NCBI RefSeq assembly: GCF_001949145.1
Contig: NW_019091357.1
Span: 3,030,426 to 3,094,425, forward strand
Length of the DNA stretch: 64,000 bases
Direction of reading: 5' to 3'
Source: Acanthaster planci
Lineage: Eukaryota; Echinodermata; Asteroidea; Valvatida; Acanthasteridae
In this document: positions 53,350 through 64,000 of the stretch, piece after piece
How positions within the stretch are numbered: the first letter of the stretch is position 1
Layout of the letters: each line of letters starts with the position of its first letter
Position numbers and translations under genes: made by a program
The notes under the pieces: generated by a model
The model's database searches: none
Seen by the model: the letters and a program-made list of their open reading frames with translations, nothing else
What the model was told of the DNA's origin: nothing

Positions 53350-53409
53350 ACCGGAGAGGAACGCCTCCAATTAACAATTGCCGATCATGTTCTGTCACTA
53401 CGAATAATG

Positions 53410-53415
53410 AATAAA
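53410..53415 (+). promoter_or_regulatory. Probable poly(A) signal of unit 4
   Basis: AATAAA 61 bases after the stop codon of the short TM frame. This close placement supports 53128-53349 being a true 3' end. Confidence 0.55.
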
Positions 53416-55812
53416 GACAAACAGATCCATTTCCTCGTCGGCCGGGCCAGACTGACATTGGCACATGAGCTATTTAAGCTTTTGGTAAGGTATTAACTCC
53501 GACCCGTTGTGTCCATTTGAGCAGGGAGGGGGTTAACGCAGAACTTTCCCCAACCAATTCTTCACCTCCATTAAAAGAACTATTCCTGGAGAAAAAGACG
53601 ACTGAGAGACTGCAGCCTTTGCACTGGAATTCGGGGCAAATTTTGGGTCCACAAAGCACCGCCCCCAACGCTTCGCAATCACACTTGGGCTCTGGATTTG
53701 GGAATTTCACCCTCTAGACAAATTCGATAGAGGCCTATGCCTATAACTAAAAGCATGATGGAATAAAAATGCGAATCACCAGTCAAACATGCTCGAGGCT
53801 TAGTGGAGGTTGAGGTGGCTGGTTTCCAACCGGCGCGGAAGTGGGAGCTCCGTGCGGACTACGAGCGTGACTGATCTCAACAGGTTTTTCCTTCCACTTT
53901 TAAATCTCAAATTTCCTTTACCGTCTCCTCTCAGTTCAAAGCTGAGTCCCCGAGGAGAACAGCGCTAAAGTATTGACCCAAGCTACAAGAAACTCTGCCC
54001 ACGGAAGCAGATTTTGGTATGGGCCTACACATAAGACGAATCTGCGGGTTGCTATCTTGTTTTTAAATTTACTTTAGTACCCCCCCCATTTTCCCCCTTT
54101 TTTGTCTGAGCGAGGGTGGAGGGGTTCGACATTCACCCCCACCCCCGGATCCGTGCCTGACTAATTGTTATCCAAGGCCTTTGCAAGTACTTTGTTTACG
54201 GTCTGGCAGCAAAATGTTCTCAAGAATTTAGGATTCTCAGCTTACAAATTACACATTACTATAAAACATGCAGTTCAACATTTCCAAGAAGTGTCAAAGC
54301 AATGGATGGTGGTCACAAGCATCGAACGCTTAAGTTGGACAGTCTCGAAACAAGTATTTTGTATAGTAAAATCCATGATCAGTATTCCCGGAATTATAAA
54401 GATATGAAATCAAATGACTTCTTTATTACCATGTTTTTGTTACCTTTAAAGAGCATCTCTATAAGGAAAACACGTCATTTGTATTCAAAGCTCAACTATA
54501 GCAAGCTAAAAAGGGCTTTGTTTCTGTTCATGCCAAGATGCAAATTCTGAATGCAGATTGCGTCATTCCGAGAAAACAGTGAAAATGAGGGAAACCCTCG
54601 CCCTGTGTTCGTTGTGGATAAACCCTGTGCATGCCAAACAATGCACGTAGCCATTCCTTCCCCTCGGTTTCTCCTTAGCAGGAGCAGATGACACTGTATT
54701 CGATTTGGATGCATCCATATTTATTTGAACGGAGAAAGTCAGAGAAAACGTGTTTTCCTCAGAGGTGCTCTTTCAATTGGTATATAATATTATATCGGAT
54801 AGTACGGTACGTTGAAGAATTTTACCCTTGGTCTAACTTGGCAAATCCCTCAAGAAAGAAGGAGGGGCGAGAGTAAGTGCCCATGCTGCCAACCGCAAAA
54901 ACAGTTCCTTGGGTTTAAATTTACTTCAGAGAGCCGGTGCCAGGTATATTTTTCTCTTAAAGGTGTATGGTCGGAACCACTTGTAGCCCCTGTGTAAGGG
55001 GTGCAAAGATGTATCTCTTTCCTTCCCACCTTAAATGGAAATTAAAGGTGAAGTTGTCCTTACGTCTTTAGCAAAGGACACGCGTCATTTGAGCGTACCC
55101 TGGACAAAATGTCGATTTTTCTACGTGCATACAGCGCGTTTGCGAGCCTATCACTGCTTCAAATCTAGACGAATGCTGTCGAGACCCTTGTATTTCTTGA
55201 CAATGACTCAGTCGTCTATAAATGGCAGCGGGAGACAAATATTCTTCTTGTGGGTACAGAGGAGCTATATTTGGACCCAAATTTGCCGATACATCCACCG
55301 CAGAGCCATCAGTTTCAGATGGATTTTTCCCCTCACATGTGGCTCCAACAAACAGAAACTCGACCAGTGCTGAAAGACTAGCGTAAATGAACTTATGTTG
55401 ACCTCAAAGCAGCTTGCTTTAATATCACTTTCATTTACATTTCTCTAACAAATTGGGTGCCATAAATGTGGCATGTGGCTTTAATTAACCATTGTTAAAC
55501 CTTTACAGTTAATAGTTAAATTCAACTATTTGCATAGTTAAATGTGCCTGTTTGGTATTTAGGTTGCCCATGTGCATTGACTATCGATTTCATTTTGATG
55601 TAATTATTTAAAAATGTGATACTGGTTTTTGGTTGGATGTGATTTTATGTTTTTCCTTTTAAAACAAAATCGCCTTCCCCGATGCAATCACAAAACACCG
55701 CAGCGAAGCATGGACTCTATTAATTCCAGAACCCACTTGCTAAAACGAACTCAAATTTAAATTACGGTCAGGTACCAGATTGTTTCTCATTCCCAGACGT
55801 ATCTAAGGTTTG

Positions 55813-55885
55813 GTTTGTTTGTTTTTTTGTTTGTTTGTTTGTTTGTTTGTTTGTTTGTTTGTTTGTTTGTTTGTTTGTTTTTTTC
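55813..55885. repeat. (GTTT)n microsatellite
   Basis: About 17 tandem GTTT units with one longer T run near the start. Confidence 0.95.
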
Positions 55886-57573
55886 AACGTATGCAAATGA
55901 TTTAAATCCGAGGTGAGAGCGGGTAGCTGTGGGGGCGCACTGCACCACCCCATGGAGACGAGGTTGTCAGTCGAGAGCACGAAAATTATGGTCTCACCGG
56001 CCAATGTCAACAAGGAAACAGTGCTGTCACAACTGACCGCCCAGTCTTACGTCACGGGGTAATTTATTCAGCGTGTCCCAGGGGAGGTTAACAAGGAGCA
56101 TTAACGCAAATGCGTAATCATTCAGAAGTCTGACGTGCAAGCTATAATGATGACATAGTTATCTTATAATAAGTTGTCAAGTTTCGTAATTGCATCCTCA
56201 AACATAAAAAAAAACTTGCACTGGATTTTTCTTTGTCACGAAAGGTACGCTGTAAACATAGACCTATGTTTGTTTTAATAATGTGGAAATTAGAATAACG
56301 ATTGAACAAGGATATGCCAGGAAAGTGTTGCTTCAAAGAGCAAGAAATCACAAGATATGCCCAACTCAAAGCATCTCTTCCTCAGCAGTGGTGCGAACAG
56401 ACAGTTACTTCCTTGAGCAAGAGCGGACTGGAGCTTCATTCATAAACGACGTTTGGAAGCTGCGTACGGAGGATGTCCCAAGAGAAAGCCCTATTGTGCA
56501 AGACGTTGCTGTTTTTACAATGACCGTTCCCTTTAGACAAAAGCAATATGTGATAGATTTATATACACGGTTATCGAGGACGAAACACGCCCGATTTCCG
56601 TGTTCTCGAGAAAGGGACTTTGATGGAATCTGGCATGTGGACTCAACGTCTTGGTTTCAAATCTACTTGATGTGCATCATTTCCCAGTAAAAACCACGAA
56701 ACTACTTCGATGGGCTAGACAATATACAGACAAGCTGTTATCTTCCTCTCAGATTACGTATACCGATGTCTCCGTTACTAACGCACGTATTCAGTCTCCA
56801 GACCAACACTGATTTTCTTTGAATTCACACCCTCTTTTACTCTCTAATTCCAGGCTCCACGCCTAAAATCACTTGGCAATGACACCCACAATGCCCGCAT
56901 TTGAATTGTACGTTCTCGTCCTTATAACTAATGACGCTACATGACAAAGTCTGCACTTTGGCTGTTGTAACGTCCTGTTTAATACACCCCTGATCCCATG
57001 GCGCATGGAGTTGGTTCAGTGGAATTTACAAGTAGGCGATATGTCAGTTGGCGTTCTCCGCGAGAAGTCGTTCGCTATTCTTGCCCATCTGGTATGGAGT
57101 GGTTTTCAGGACCAAGTGAGTGATTATCCTGTGATCTTGAGCCTCAACGACCGAGGAAACTGCTGCGGTTATACGCTGACGTCCATCTCGGCATATGATG
57201 CTGTTTATATCGCCAACTATTATTAGCCTAATGAGTGGGATCACTATCAGTCGACGTAGGAAAGTTGAAGGCATTGTGTGGAAAATAGGTACTCGGGGGT
57301 AGCCCATTAAAGTTTATCATCCACCTACGTCAATATTTGTAACCGTAATGACAGATTTCCTAGCATGGGTGTACACATAGTGTTCAGTTTGTGGCATTTA
57401 TTTAGCATGAAGGTGAGATGATTCAATAGTGCAGGTCTTCATAATGAGCACGTACAGCGTGTAGAGAGTCCGGTGTTCAAACTTCGCTGACCTCGCCACA
57501 TCCCGTGTTGGTTAAGCATAGCGGAAAGGAGATACAATCAGCATATGGTGCGAAAGAAGAAGAAAAAAAATAA

Positions 57574-57606
57574 ACATGGCGGTTAGGCGCACGTGGGCAT
57601 GCGCAG
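57574..57606 (+). promoter_or_regulatory. Possible core promoter elements of unit 5
   Basis: ACATGGCGG (YY1-like), an E-box CACGTG (57590-57595) and GCATGCGCA (NRF1-like) cluster within 33 bases, 150-180 bases upstream of the unit 5 ATG. Motif matches are short; no TATA box is seen nearby. Confidence 0.3.
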
Positions 57607-57752
57607 TGATAACACGGAAGCTTCCATGACACGTCGAGTGCCGACGTCAGGCGGAGACCACTTCAAGTCGACGTGGAAACTACCCGCGATAGGTTGTCGG
57701 GGGAAAGCACCTTTCAGGGATGGATTTAAGGACGACATCGTCGCCTTTAGTG

Positions 57753-57840
57753 ATGCGCCATAGTACAGAGAGACGTTCACTCCAACTCTTTGTATCTCTG
57801 CTTGTATGTTGGGCCAGTCGGATAACTTTTGCTGCAGCTG
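57753..57840 (+). CDS. Unit 5 exon 1: signal peptide
   Basis: ATG 57753 gives MRHSTERRSL, a hydrophobic core (LFVSLLVCWA) and RITFAAA before a GTAAGT donor at 57841, phase 1. The basic start, core length and Ala-rich end fit a cleaved leader. Confidence 0.75.
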
Positions 57841-60800
57841 GTAAGTGTGTCTATAAAAGTCTTTGTTTCACATGATGATGCACAACAAACACGCTAGCAT
57901 CGTGTCACCGGCGTTTGTTTCCGCAGCTATAGGAATATTTCAGTGAAAAAAAAAATAATGGCAGATACTTATAGGCCTAGTTCCAAAGGATAGTTCAATG
58001 TCATGAGTGTGCCAGTGTGTTTGCTGGTGTCTGACCCTTCAGAGCAGGGTGGCAAATACCTAAAAGGGCCTTTTAATGTTGTTTTTATGTCCAACGATGG
58101 ACAAAGGAAGTTTGTAGATAACTGTCTTTATTCATTGTACACGTAGTGGATAGCCCCTCGTGCAATCAGTGGTACTGAATTAACGACAGAAACAACTACA
58201 AGACGAATACTGAATATTGATGCCAATTGTCTATGTCAAGATCCAATCAGCTGGTGACACGTCCATGCCCGACTTCCAGTGATTTCAGTTTCTGTCATTT
58301 GATCTTAAAACAGATTCGATTCGCTATAACTTGCCGATGCTGTCTCCCATAACTGTGCGACGTATCGTCCGTTTGGCAATCATTCACATGGTGTCCTGTA
58401 CTCGTCCAATTGGGTTGTACTGTGACAATGCAATCAAGGAAAGAAACAATTCATAGACAATACAAAAACAAAAGCTTCATTCCATTCACCCAGAGAGGAG
58501 ATCGTTGAAAAATAACCCCAGAAGGCACAACGGTGTCCTATGTCTCTGGGGTGAATGTGAGGGCTGGTTCTTATACGTGGCGTGGAAGTGCAACGCGAAA
58601 TTATGACGTCGAATGCATCAAGTTGACCACACTTGAACTCAAGTTCATTGTTTCAGATCTAAATGTTTCGTGACATCAAATTCGCTCAGTTGCTTGAAGC
58701 CGGAGCCGATGTGTTGTTCAAAGATACAAAGAACAATGCTACTTCTAAACACACGAAACATAATATGAAAAAACAGCGATTTTTGCAGGACCGCCATTTA
58801 AACTGTGTAAAGTTAAAGCATCCAAGAAATCTTAACACCATGATGGCAATTCGTACTTCGATATTTTAAAATGTTCTGGCAGATAGATTTGTCCCAGCCT
58901 TCAGTGCAGGAAGTCGTTTATTAAGAACTAGAATTCCCCAAAGGGCATCGGAAAATCGTTGGGCCACATGCTTATGACAATATAGACAAATTTTCTTTGC
59001 TCGGGTAGAAAAAACAACAACTTCAAATACGCTTGAAGGTAAGAATTTACTGTGTGTGTAGAAATGGTATACAAGGAACTAATGCACTACATGTGCCCCT
59101 TTACTTATTTTCCCTTATACACAACATAGGGACAAGCGCTGACGGCATGCTGTTTTATTATTAACAACGGAAACCCATATCCTTGTAGCAGGTTCACCAC
59201 TTGTGTATTTCAGGAAAGCGGGTTGACAAACACAAAACCAATTAACTTGAATGTTAACTCCAGGTTGTCGACTGAAGGAAAGAAGTAGCTCTCATAAAAC
59301 CAACACAAAAAGCCAAAGGAACTCGCATCAAACCAAAACAACAGCAGCAGGAAGAAGATCGAATGCAAAAATATGCCTTTGTGCGCACTTGAGGAATTGA
59401 TTTCGAATAGCTTGATCAGTGTATTTCTGAATGACAACGACAAACGAGTGAATGAAAGCATTCCTTTGCGTAAGCCTGCATATACGTTTTCGTAACGACA
59501 AAGATAGTGAAAGATGAGTTTAATGATGTGACTGAGTCAAGACAGTAGGCTTTTTTGCCTGCTGAAGCAACGCATTACGTAGTTGGGTCAAGCTGCAATC
59601 ACCACAAATCAGATCCGATGAGTTGCACAGAGCTATTTTGTGTAAACAAAAATTGGTAATGAAAAGTCCTCATTGTTATCTATTTGTTTGCTGGCGGAAT
59701 CAAAGCAAATACAAAGGTTGTGACGGACACTAAAGGAAATTTCCTGGCATTTCAAATTTAGCCCTGGTGCCCAGCCCCAAACCTTTCCAGCCCAGCTTTT
59801 CTTTCGCTGCCGACGGAAGTGTCTTCGAGTTCCGATATTTGTAGCAGGCCACTCTTATCCCACTGGCATCTAATATTAAAACTCTGTACGGCACATTCAC
59901 TGCCTTAAAAGCCAAATAGCCTCGTCCCCCTGGAGTTCTCATGGTACCGAACCCATAGCTCTCTACCTTAACAATGATGGTCACATGCCTTGCTCAGGGA
60001 CATACCATCTGAGTGTATACAGAATCAACCTTAAACAGGGTATGCAGGTTATAATTGCTTAACCCTAACACTCCCAAATCCTCCAATTTCAATACGATTT
60101 TACATACACCCTCGGGGGTTAGGGTTAAGGGTCCCTGAAGGCAATGAATTCTGGGAAATGCCGTCGTGGATCATTTTACTAACACGAGTTGGCAGCCAAA
60201 CTTGCAGACGCTATTGTGCTGTCAGTTTCGTCCATAAATCTGACTGAAGTGACGCAACTGGCTCAGCTGCAATGCAGCCCTAACCTTTGACTCCCCAGTC
60301 TGTTGGTGTGGATACTGATGACCTGAGAGACATTGGCTCCGATGACTGGACCTCCTGTTTGTACCAGAACCTTGCGATTTTATTTGTGTCGCAAAAACCC
60401 CTGGCTGGGTTGTTTATCAGAAGGATATTTTCAAGCTCTATTTTTTTTACTAGAGACTGTTGAGAATCGACAAAAATTCGAGTGGGAGACCAAATCGACA
60501 TAACCAAACATGACCAGACATGCAAACGGCAGCAGGCAAGCCCGGTCATGTTTGGGTGCTTGGTTGTGGTGTGTGCGCCGGAGTGGTTAGAATTCGGCCA
60601 ATAAAGCAACGGCCTTCCCCTCCAAAGGACTCCAAACAAGCAAAACAAAACCCCGAGTTGCCATTTAGGTCAACGACCGCAATAAACACAGCGACACGAA
60701 GTAAACAAATTTTCTTTTGAACTGGTCAGGTGAAAGGTTTTAGGCACTGTTTGCTGAAGTTGCTTACAGCCAATAAATAACACGCAACATTTAAATCCAA

Positions 60801-63800
60801 CGCATCCGGGATCGATTCAGATGGCTTCTGATTTAATTTTTTTTGTTACTGAATTCAATATCATCTCTACTTAATCATTTGAGCACATGCTCAGCCCTTG
60901 TTCACGCTAAGTGACTCATAACTACACTATTACTTGAAAATGCCAACGATTAAGCACTTCCTCCGATTAGGAAAACATCGTCTGAAAGCTCCGTTAATAA
61001 TCTTTGTCACCTTGTCTTGTCAGTTCTGCCATTTTGGGGGAGATATGCCGAGACGTCTGGGAACAGGCAACGTACAATTGTTGAACTCAATCCGTGCTGG
61101 ACTTCCAAGCACAAAAAGGCTTCGGGTTTTGTGCAGGACAGACAAGCTTTACCTTGAAGCGGATGGGGTTCATTATGTGCGGCAAATGATTTTACAGTTT
61201 TGTCCTTAAAACATAGACAACGAATTAGCACTGAAAAGTGAAAAAACCTGTCCTACCCAAATATACTGGGGAAAACTCACAATACAGATCCTAAGCATAA
61301 TGACTTCAGAGGAATTGAGCACAGCCAAACTTATCAAGGGAAGCCAGCCCTGGCGAAAGTCAGGGAGTACACAGCATGGAAATTCTGCACAAAAACTGAG
61401 CTTTGAGCAATGATTTTGCAATTTTTCAGCCTCGACGGGTTTAGAAACTTTTGATGGCATCGGCAGAGCAAGACTTCCTGATTTTCAATGCGGCGGCTCG
61501 GGTTGGTCCATCGAACAAACAAATGAAGGTGAGTGAAAGAACCTGTTGTAAACAACAACCGTGAAGCCGCTATACTGATCAGAACAGCAAACTTCCCTTC
61601 GACAAAACACACCAAACAGGATATCGATATTTTGGCAGCTAAGGACAGGTCTGCTGCAAACTGGACATGATCGAGTCGACAAGTCTGTGCATGCTCTGTT
61701 CACGATGAGAACTTTGACAGGAAAGTTAAAACAACAGCACAAACCCTACGTGCATCCATAAGAGCACTGGATGTCGGAGGGGCAAGACCGACAGGACTCA
61801 GGAACAAAACTCGGGTCAGAGTCGAGCGACGAACACTGCAGCTGTTCTATAGGGGGCCTATTCGTTCCCTGGTAACGTGCACAAAATACACCAACGTACC
61901 AAGCGTAATCGACCAGTGGCTGAAAAATAATGGCCATGTCTCGAACTTGCCTGAGTTTACACAGAATCGCGCAAGTGTCGACTCCAAGTGCAGAGCAAAT
62001 AAGACTCTTTGTCTGTGTTGCCTAGTGTGACCTACAGGGTGAAAACCGGATCCACGAGTAAGTGTTTTCATTCGCTTTTTTTGTACAGGGAATCGGGCGA
62101 TTGCCACATGCTCTTCCAGGTGCTCGCACAATACAACGGTCCTGGAAGGCGCCGTCTCCACCTTCGGCACCACCACGGTGTCCTTCAACTACGCCCTCAA
62201 CGTGAGAGACGCAACCAGTTTACAGCAACGTCCCGTTCTTAAGGTCTTCTGCCAGACTTGTTACGCATTTCAAGCGTGGTCGTCAGAGGCAAGTGATCCA
62301 AGCAATGGAGACTGGGTGACTGCCGAGGTCAGGGTTAAACCGTTGCGTTCTACATTCGCCGTAAGTGACTTTTTTTGTCCCTTCACCACGTCACACTCGG
62401 TTATCAGTGCGTTCAATATTACTTCCCTCGCGCTTACTCGTGAAAGCGCGACTGTTTTCGATTTGACACCCACGTGACTACTTGTGCTTACTCGGGCGTG
62501 GCCCACCTAACTTACCCGCCGAGGCGGTTACTTGGGGAAGTATCCCATAACGTAACATTCTGGCTTAGTCAAACCATGGAGGAACCTTGCGAAGAAAACT
62601 TAACACCATTGTAAACAAATCAAAGACCTGTTAATTGTATAGTGACAAATCGGCTCGGGTCAAGTAAGTTCGGTGAAAGGCAAGAAATGTGATATCTTTT
62701 TCTTTCCAACATTTTTGCTAAACAATTGACGTATGACCTCGGAGGCACCTCGAATAACCCGAGATCATCTTATTATCACATATTGCGCATGCTCACCTAA
62801 ACCTATGACAACGTACGTGAGCGTGGAAGAAGTATTCGAACACCCTGCACAACTGTTATTTGCGCACATTGAAACGAGTTTGACAAGTGACGATAATTAG
62901 CGAAACTGATACCGGGTATAAATTTTGGGGTACTTGGGATGGTGTTGATGAGGATAAAAGAAACCAAACTCAGTCACGCGTTTTGACCAGGGGTGCGCCC
63001 TACGACAGGTGCGACCAACCTCAAAACTAAAAATAAGTGGTAGTAGTGTAGTAACGCACAGAAGCGCCCTCAAGAGTCTCCAGAATTTGAATTGCATTTA
63101 ACCGTGCAACCAGGCGGGAAGATGGTTAAGTGGACGTAAAGCTCTGTGAGCAGCCTCGCTTTTCGGACGGTGTCTGTCCACTAACCTCCATATAATAACG
63201 AGGAGAAGAAAGATCTTTGATGCAGATTTACGAAATGACTTTTTGTCGTTCCCTCCTTGTCACACAGTTAATCCTCGAGGCCAACCTTGAAGAAAGCGGT
63301 CAAGTCATAGGAGTGGACAACGTGATGGTCAAAGACGGCAAAAAACAAGGTACACTGGGTGTCGGTCGTACTTGTTTAAATAAAAGTCGTGGACCTTTGG
63401 CAGAATGAAGCCAATAATAAGAGAGTACAGGCGAAATCGAATGCAGGTGGATCAAAGGCAATGGGAGCCAACCACTTTGTATACAATTGTGGCGTCAAAA
63501 CAATGTTGGGCTCGAGTAGACCACCCTTCCACTTGAAAGTCAACCTCTTCCTCAAAATTGTCTTGCATCTAATCAGCATTACGTCTTTTCTACACGTGCT
63601 TGCACTCAAGTACACATTCATATTGAAGCCTCCAAAATCATTTTCTTTCACACTTAACAATTCCAACTTGAATCAGCCACCTCCAAACATAAACGCTCTA
63701 AAAGTGTAGGCGTTTGTATAGAGGAGAGGACCTAAGGCTGAACACTTTTTCATCTGCCAGGAGAGACCGGCATCCACATTATTGACATTTTGAAAAAAGA

Positions 63801-63946
63801 AGAAGTGTATATAAAATCTGGTGTCATTTTTATAGTACCACCAAGCCCTACAATTCCGCTCGAGCATCCCTCCAACTGCTTCTTGGAGGATTGGATCTCA
63901 ACCGACATGCCTACTGATGGTGACGAGTCAGCGTTTCAATCGACAG
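57753..63946 (+). CDS. Unit 5: MAM-like receptor, N-terminal half (3' part outside window)
   Basis: Model: 57753-57840, 61430-61528, 62089-62360, 63268-63349, 63836-63946. All introns are GT-AG with phases 1,1,0,1 and a final phase-1 donor, identical to unit 2. At least 217 residues: signal peptide, MAM-like domain, stalk. The TM and tail exons must lie beyond the right edge. The first MAM exon is short (33 residues against 48 in unit 2) and lacks the CTFED and DHT blocks, keeping DFQCGGSGWS. The ectodomain has five cysteines with a CSSRC pair absent from unit 2, so the fold may be modified. ATG 57720, in frame 11 codons upstream, is an alternative start but makes a longer polar leader. Confidence 0.8.
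57841..61429 (+). other. Unit 5 intron 1
   Basis: 3.6 kb. Holds the second copy of the 70-base repeat (60070-60134); open frames seen on either strand (for example 60280-60648 minus) have no domain or splice support. The remaining unit 5 introns (61529-62088, 62361-63267, 63350-63835) show nothing recognisable. Confidence 0.6.
60070..60134 (+). repeat. 70-base dispersed repeat, copy 2
   Basis: CCAATTTCAATACGATTTTA followed by ACATACACCCTCGGGGG and TTAGGGTTAAGG matches the minus strand of 30500-30567. The TTAGGG words are too few to be telomeric. Confidence 0.7.
61430..61528 (+). CDS. Unit 5 exon 2: shortened MAM N-terminal exon
   Basis: Acceptor TTTGCAATTTTTCAG, donor GTGAGT, phase 1 in and 1 out like unit 2 exon 2. 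Reads STGLETFDGIGRARLPDFQC then GGSGWSIEQTNE. DFQCGGSGW corresponds to the F-E-x-x-x-x-x-W opening of MAM domains. Confidence 0.75.
62089..62360 (+). CDS. Unit 5 exon 3: middle of the MAM-like domain
   Basis: Acceptor CTTTTTTTGTACAG, donor GTAAGT, phase 1 in and 0 out, 272 bases against 266 in unit 2. Contains NRAIATCSSRCS, TTTVSFNYAL, PVLKVFCQTC, FQAWSS and NGDWVTAEVRV. The hydrophobic VSFNY strand, L-x-V strand and spaced tryptophans follow the MAM pattern. Confidence 0.85.
63268..63349 (+). CDS. Unit 5 exon 4: end of the MAM-like domain
   Basis: Acceptor TTGTCACACAG, donor GTACAC, phase 0 in and 1 out as in unit 2 exon 4. Reads LILEANLEESGQVIGVDNV then MVKDGKKQ. GVDNVMV stands where AVDDITL stands in unit 2; the second acidic residue is changed to Asn. 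Confidence 0.85.
63836..63946 (+). CDS. Unit 5 exon 5: stalk
   Basis: Acceptor CATTTTTATAG, donor GTAGGT at 63947, phase 1 in and 1 out. Reads VPPSPTIPLEHPSNCFLEDW, then a Ser/Thr/Asp-rich end (STDMPTDGDES). It carries one cysteine, which could pair two chains. The gene leaves the window in the next intron. Confidence 0.75.
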
Positions 63947-64000
63947 GTAGGTTTGTCAAACTCAAATAACGCCAGCTCCTGCGCTCTGAAAGGTCGCCGG

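Larger units (their letters stand above)
53416..57752. other. Intergenic region between unit 4 and unit 5
   Basis: 4.3 kb. Contains a (GTTT)n microsatellite (55813-55885) and an unexplained 135-codon open frame on the + strand (56283-56690, GTG or internal start). That frame includes VAVFTMTVPF, YVIDLYTRL and DGIWHVDSTSW, faintly like a MAM middle exon but without splice context. Promoter-like motifs lie at 57574-57606. Confidence 0.5.

Noticed and set aside
58660-58869. Additional unit 5 exon after TTGTTTCAG
   Set aside because: The phase-1 reading stops after four codons, and the open reading has no MAM pattern and no fitting donor.

Overview
The window reads as nuclear DNA of an animal. 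It has split genes with GT-AG introns of 0.5 to 8 kb, AATAAA poly(A) signals, tRNA-derived SINEs, decayed LINE fragments and short foldback (MITE-like) elements. No operons, CRISPR arrays, rRNA genes or intact mobile elements are visible. A marine invertebrate, perhaps a deuterostome, is my guess from the repeat types and gene families; the sequence does not fix the species.

The main content is a head-to-tail family of single-pass membrane proteins, all on the + strand. The shared plan is signal peptide, one MAM-type ectodomain split over two or three exons, a short Ser/Thr/Pro stalk, a transmembrane (TM) exon, and one long 3' exon for a disordered cytoplasmic tail rich in tyrosine motifs. 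Unit 1 (bases 1-1091) is only the end of such a tail. Unit 2 (12031-26010) can be assembled completely: seven exons, every splice phase closing, about 675 residues. Unit 3 (about 32071-45534) has a sure TM exon and a sure 745-residue tail carrying twelve Y-x-x-aliphatic motifs. Its upstream exons are weaker and the MAM exon seems to carry a one-base frameshift. Unit 4 (53128-53349) is a TM segment with a short tyrosine-free tail and its own poly(A) signal; its membership of the family is inferred from position. Unit 5 starts at 57753 and runs off the window after its stalk exon.

Units 2 and 5 share intron phases (1, 1, 0, 1, then 1 after the stalk), which supports duplication from one ancestor. 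The tails have diverged but keep recognisable blocks: YESPQ in units 1 and 2, Y-D-T-V and YH(T/I)L followed by acidic-Pro-Asp in units 2 and 3. By family knowledge, MAM domains mediate adhesion or recognition, and phosphorylated YxxL/I/V, YxxP and YDxP sites dock SH2 proteins. The cluster therefore looks like an expanded set of cell-surface recognition receptors with different signalling tails. Its ligands and role (immunity, allorecognition, adhesion) are unknown.

The space between and inside the genes holds several small repeat families: a foldback element of about 175 bp (five copies), a second foldback of about 120 bp (two copies), a third dispersed repeat in both orientations (four copies), three tRNA-derived SINEs, two LINE 3' remnants, a (GTTT)n microsatellite and a perfect 16-bp-arm hairpin. 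The rest of the intergenic DNA shows nothing I can name.
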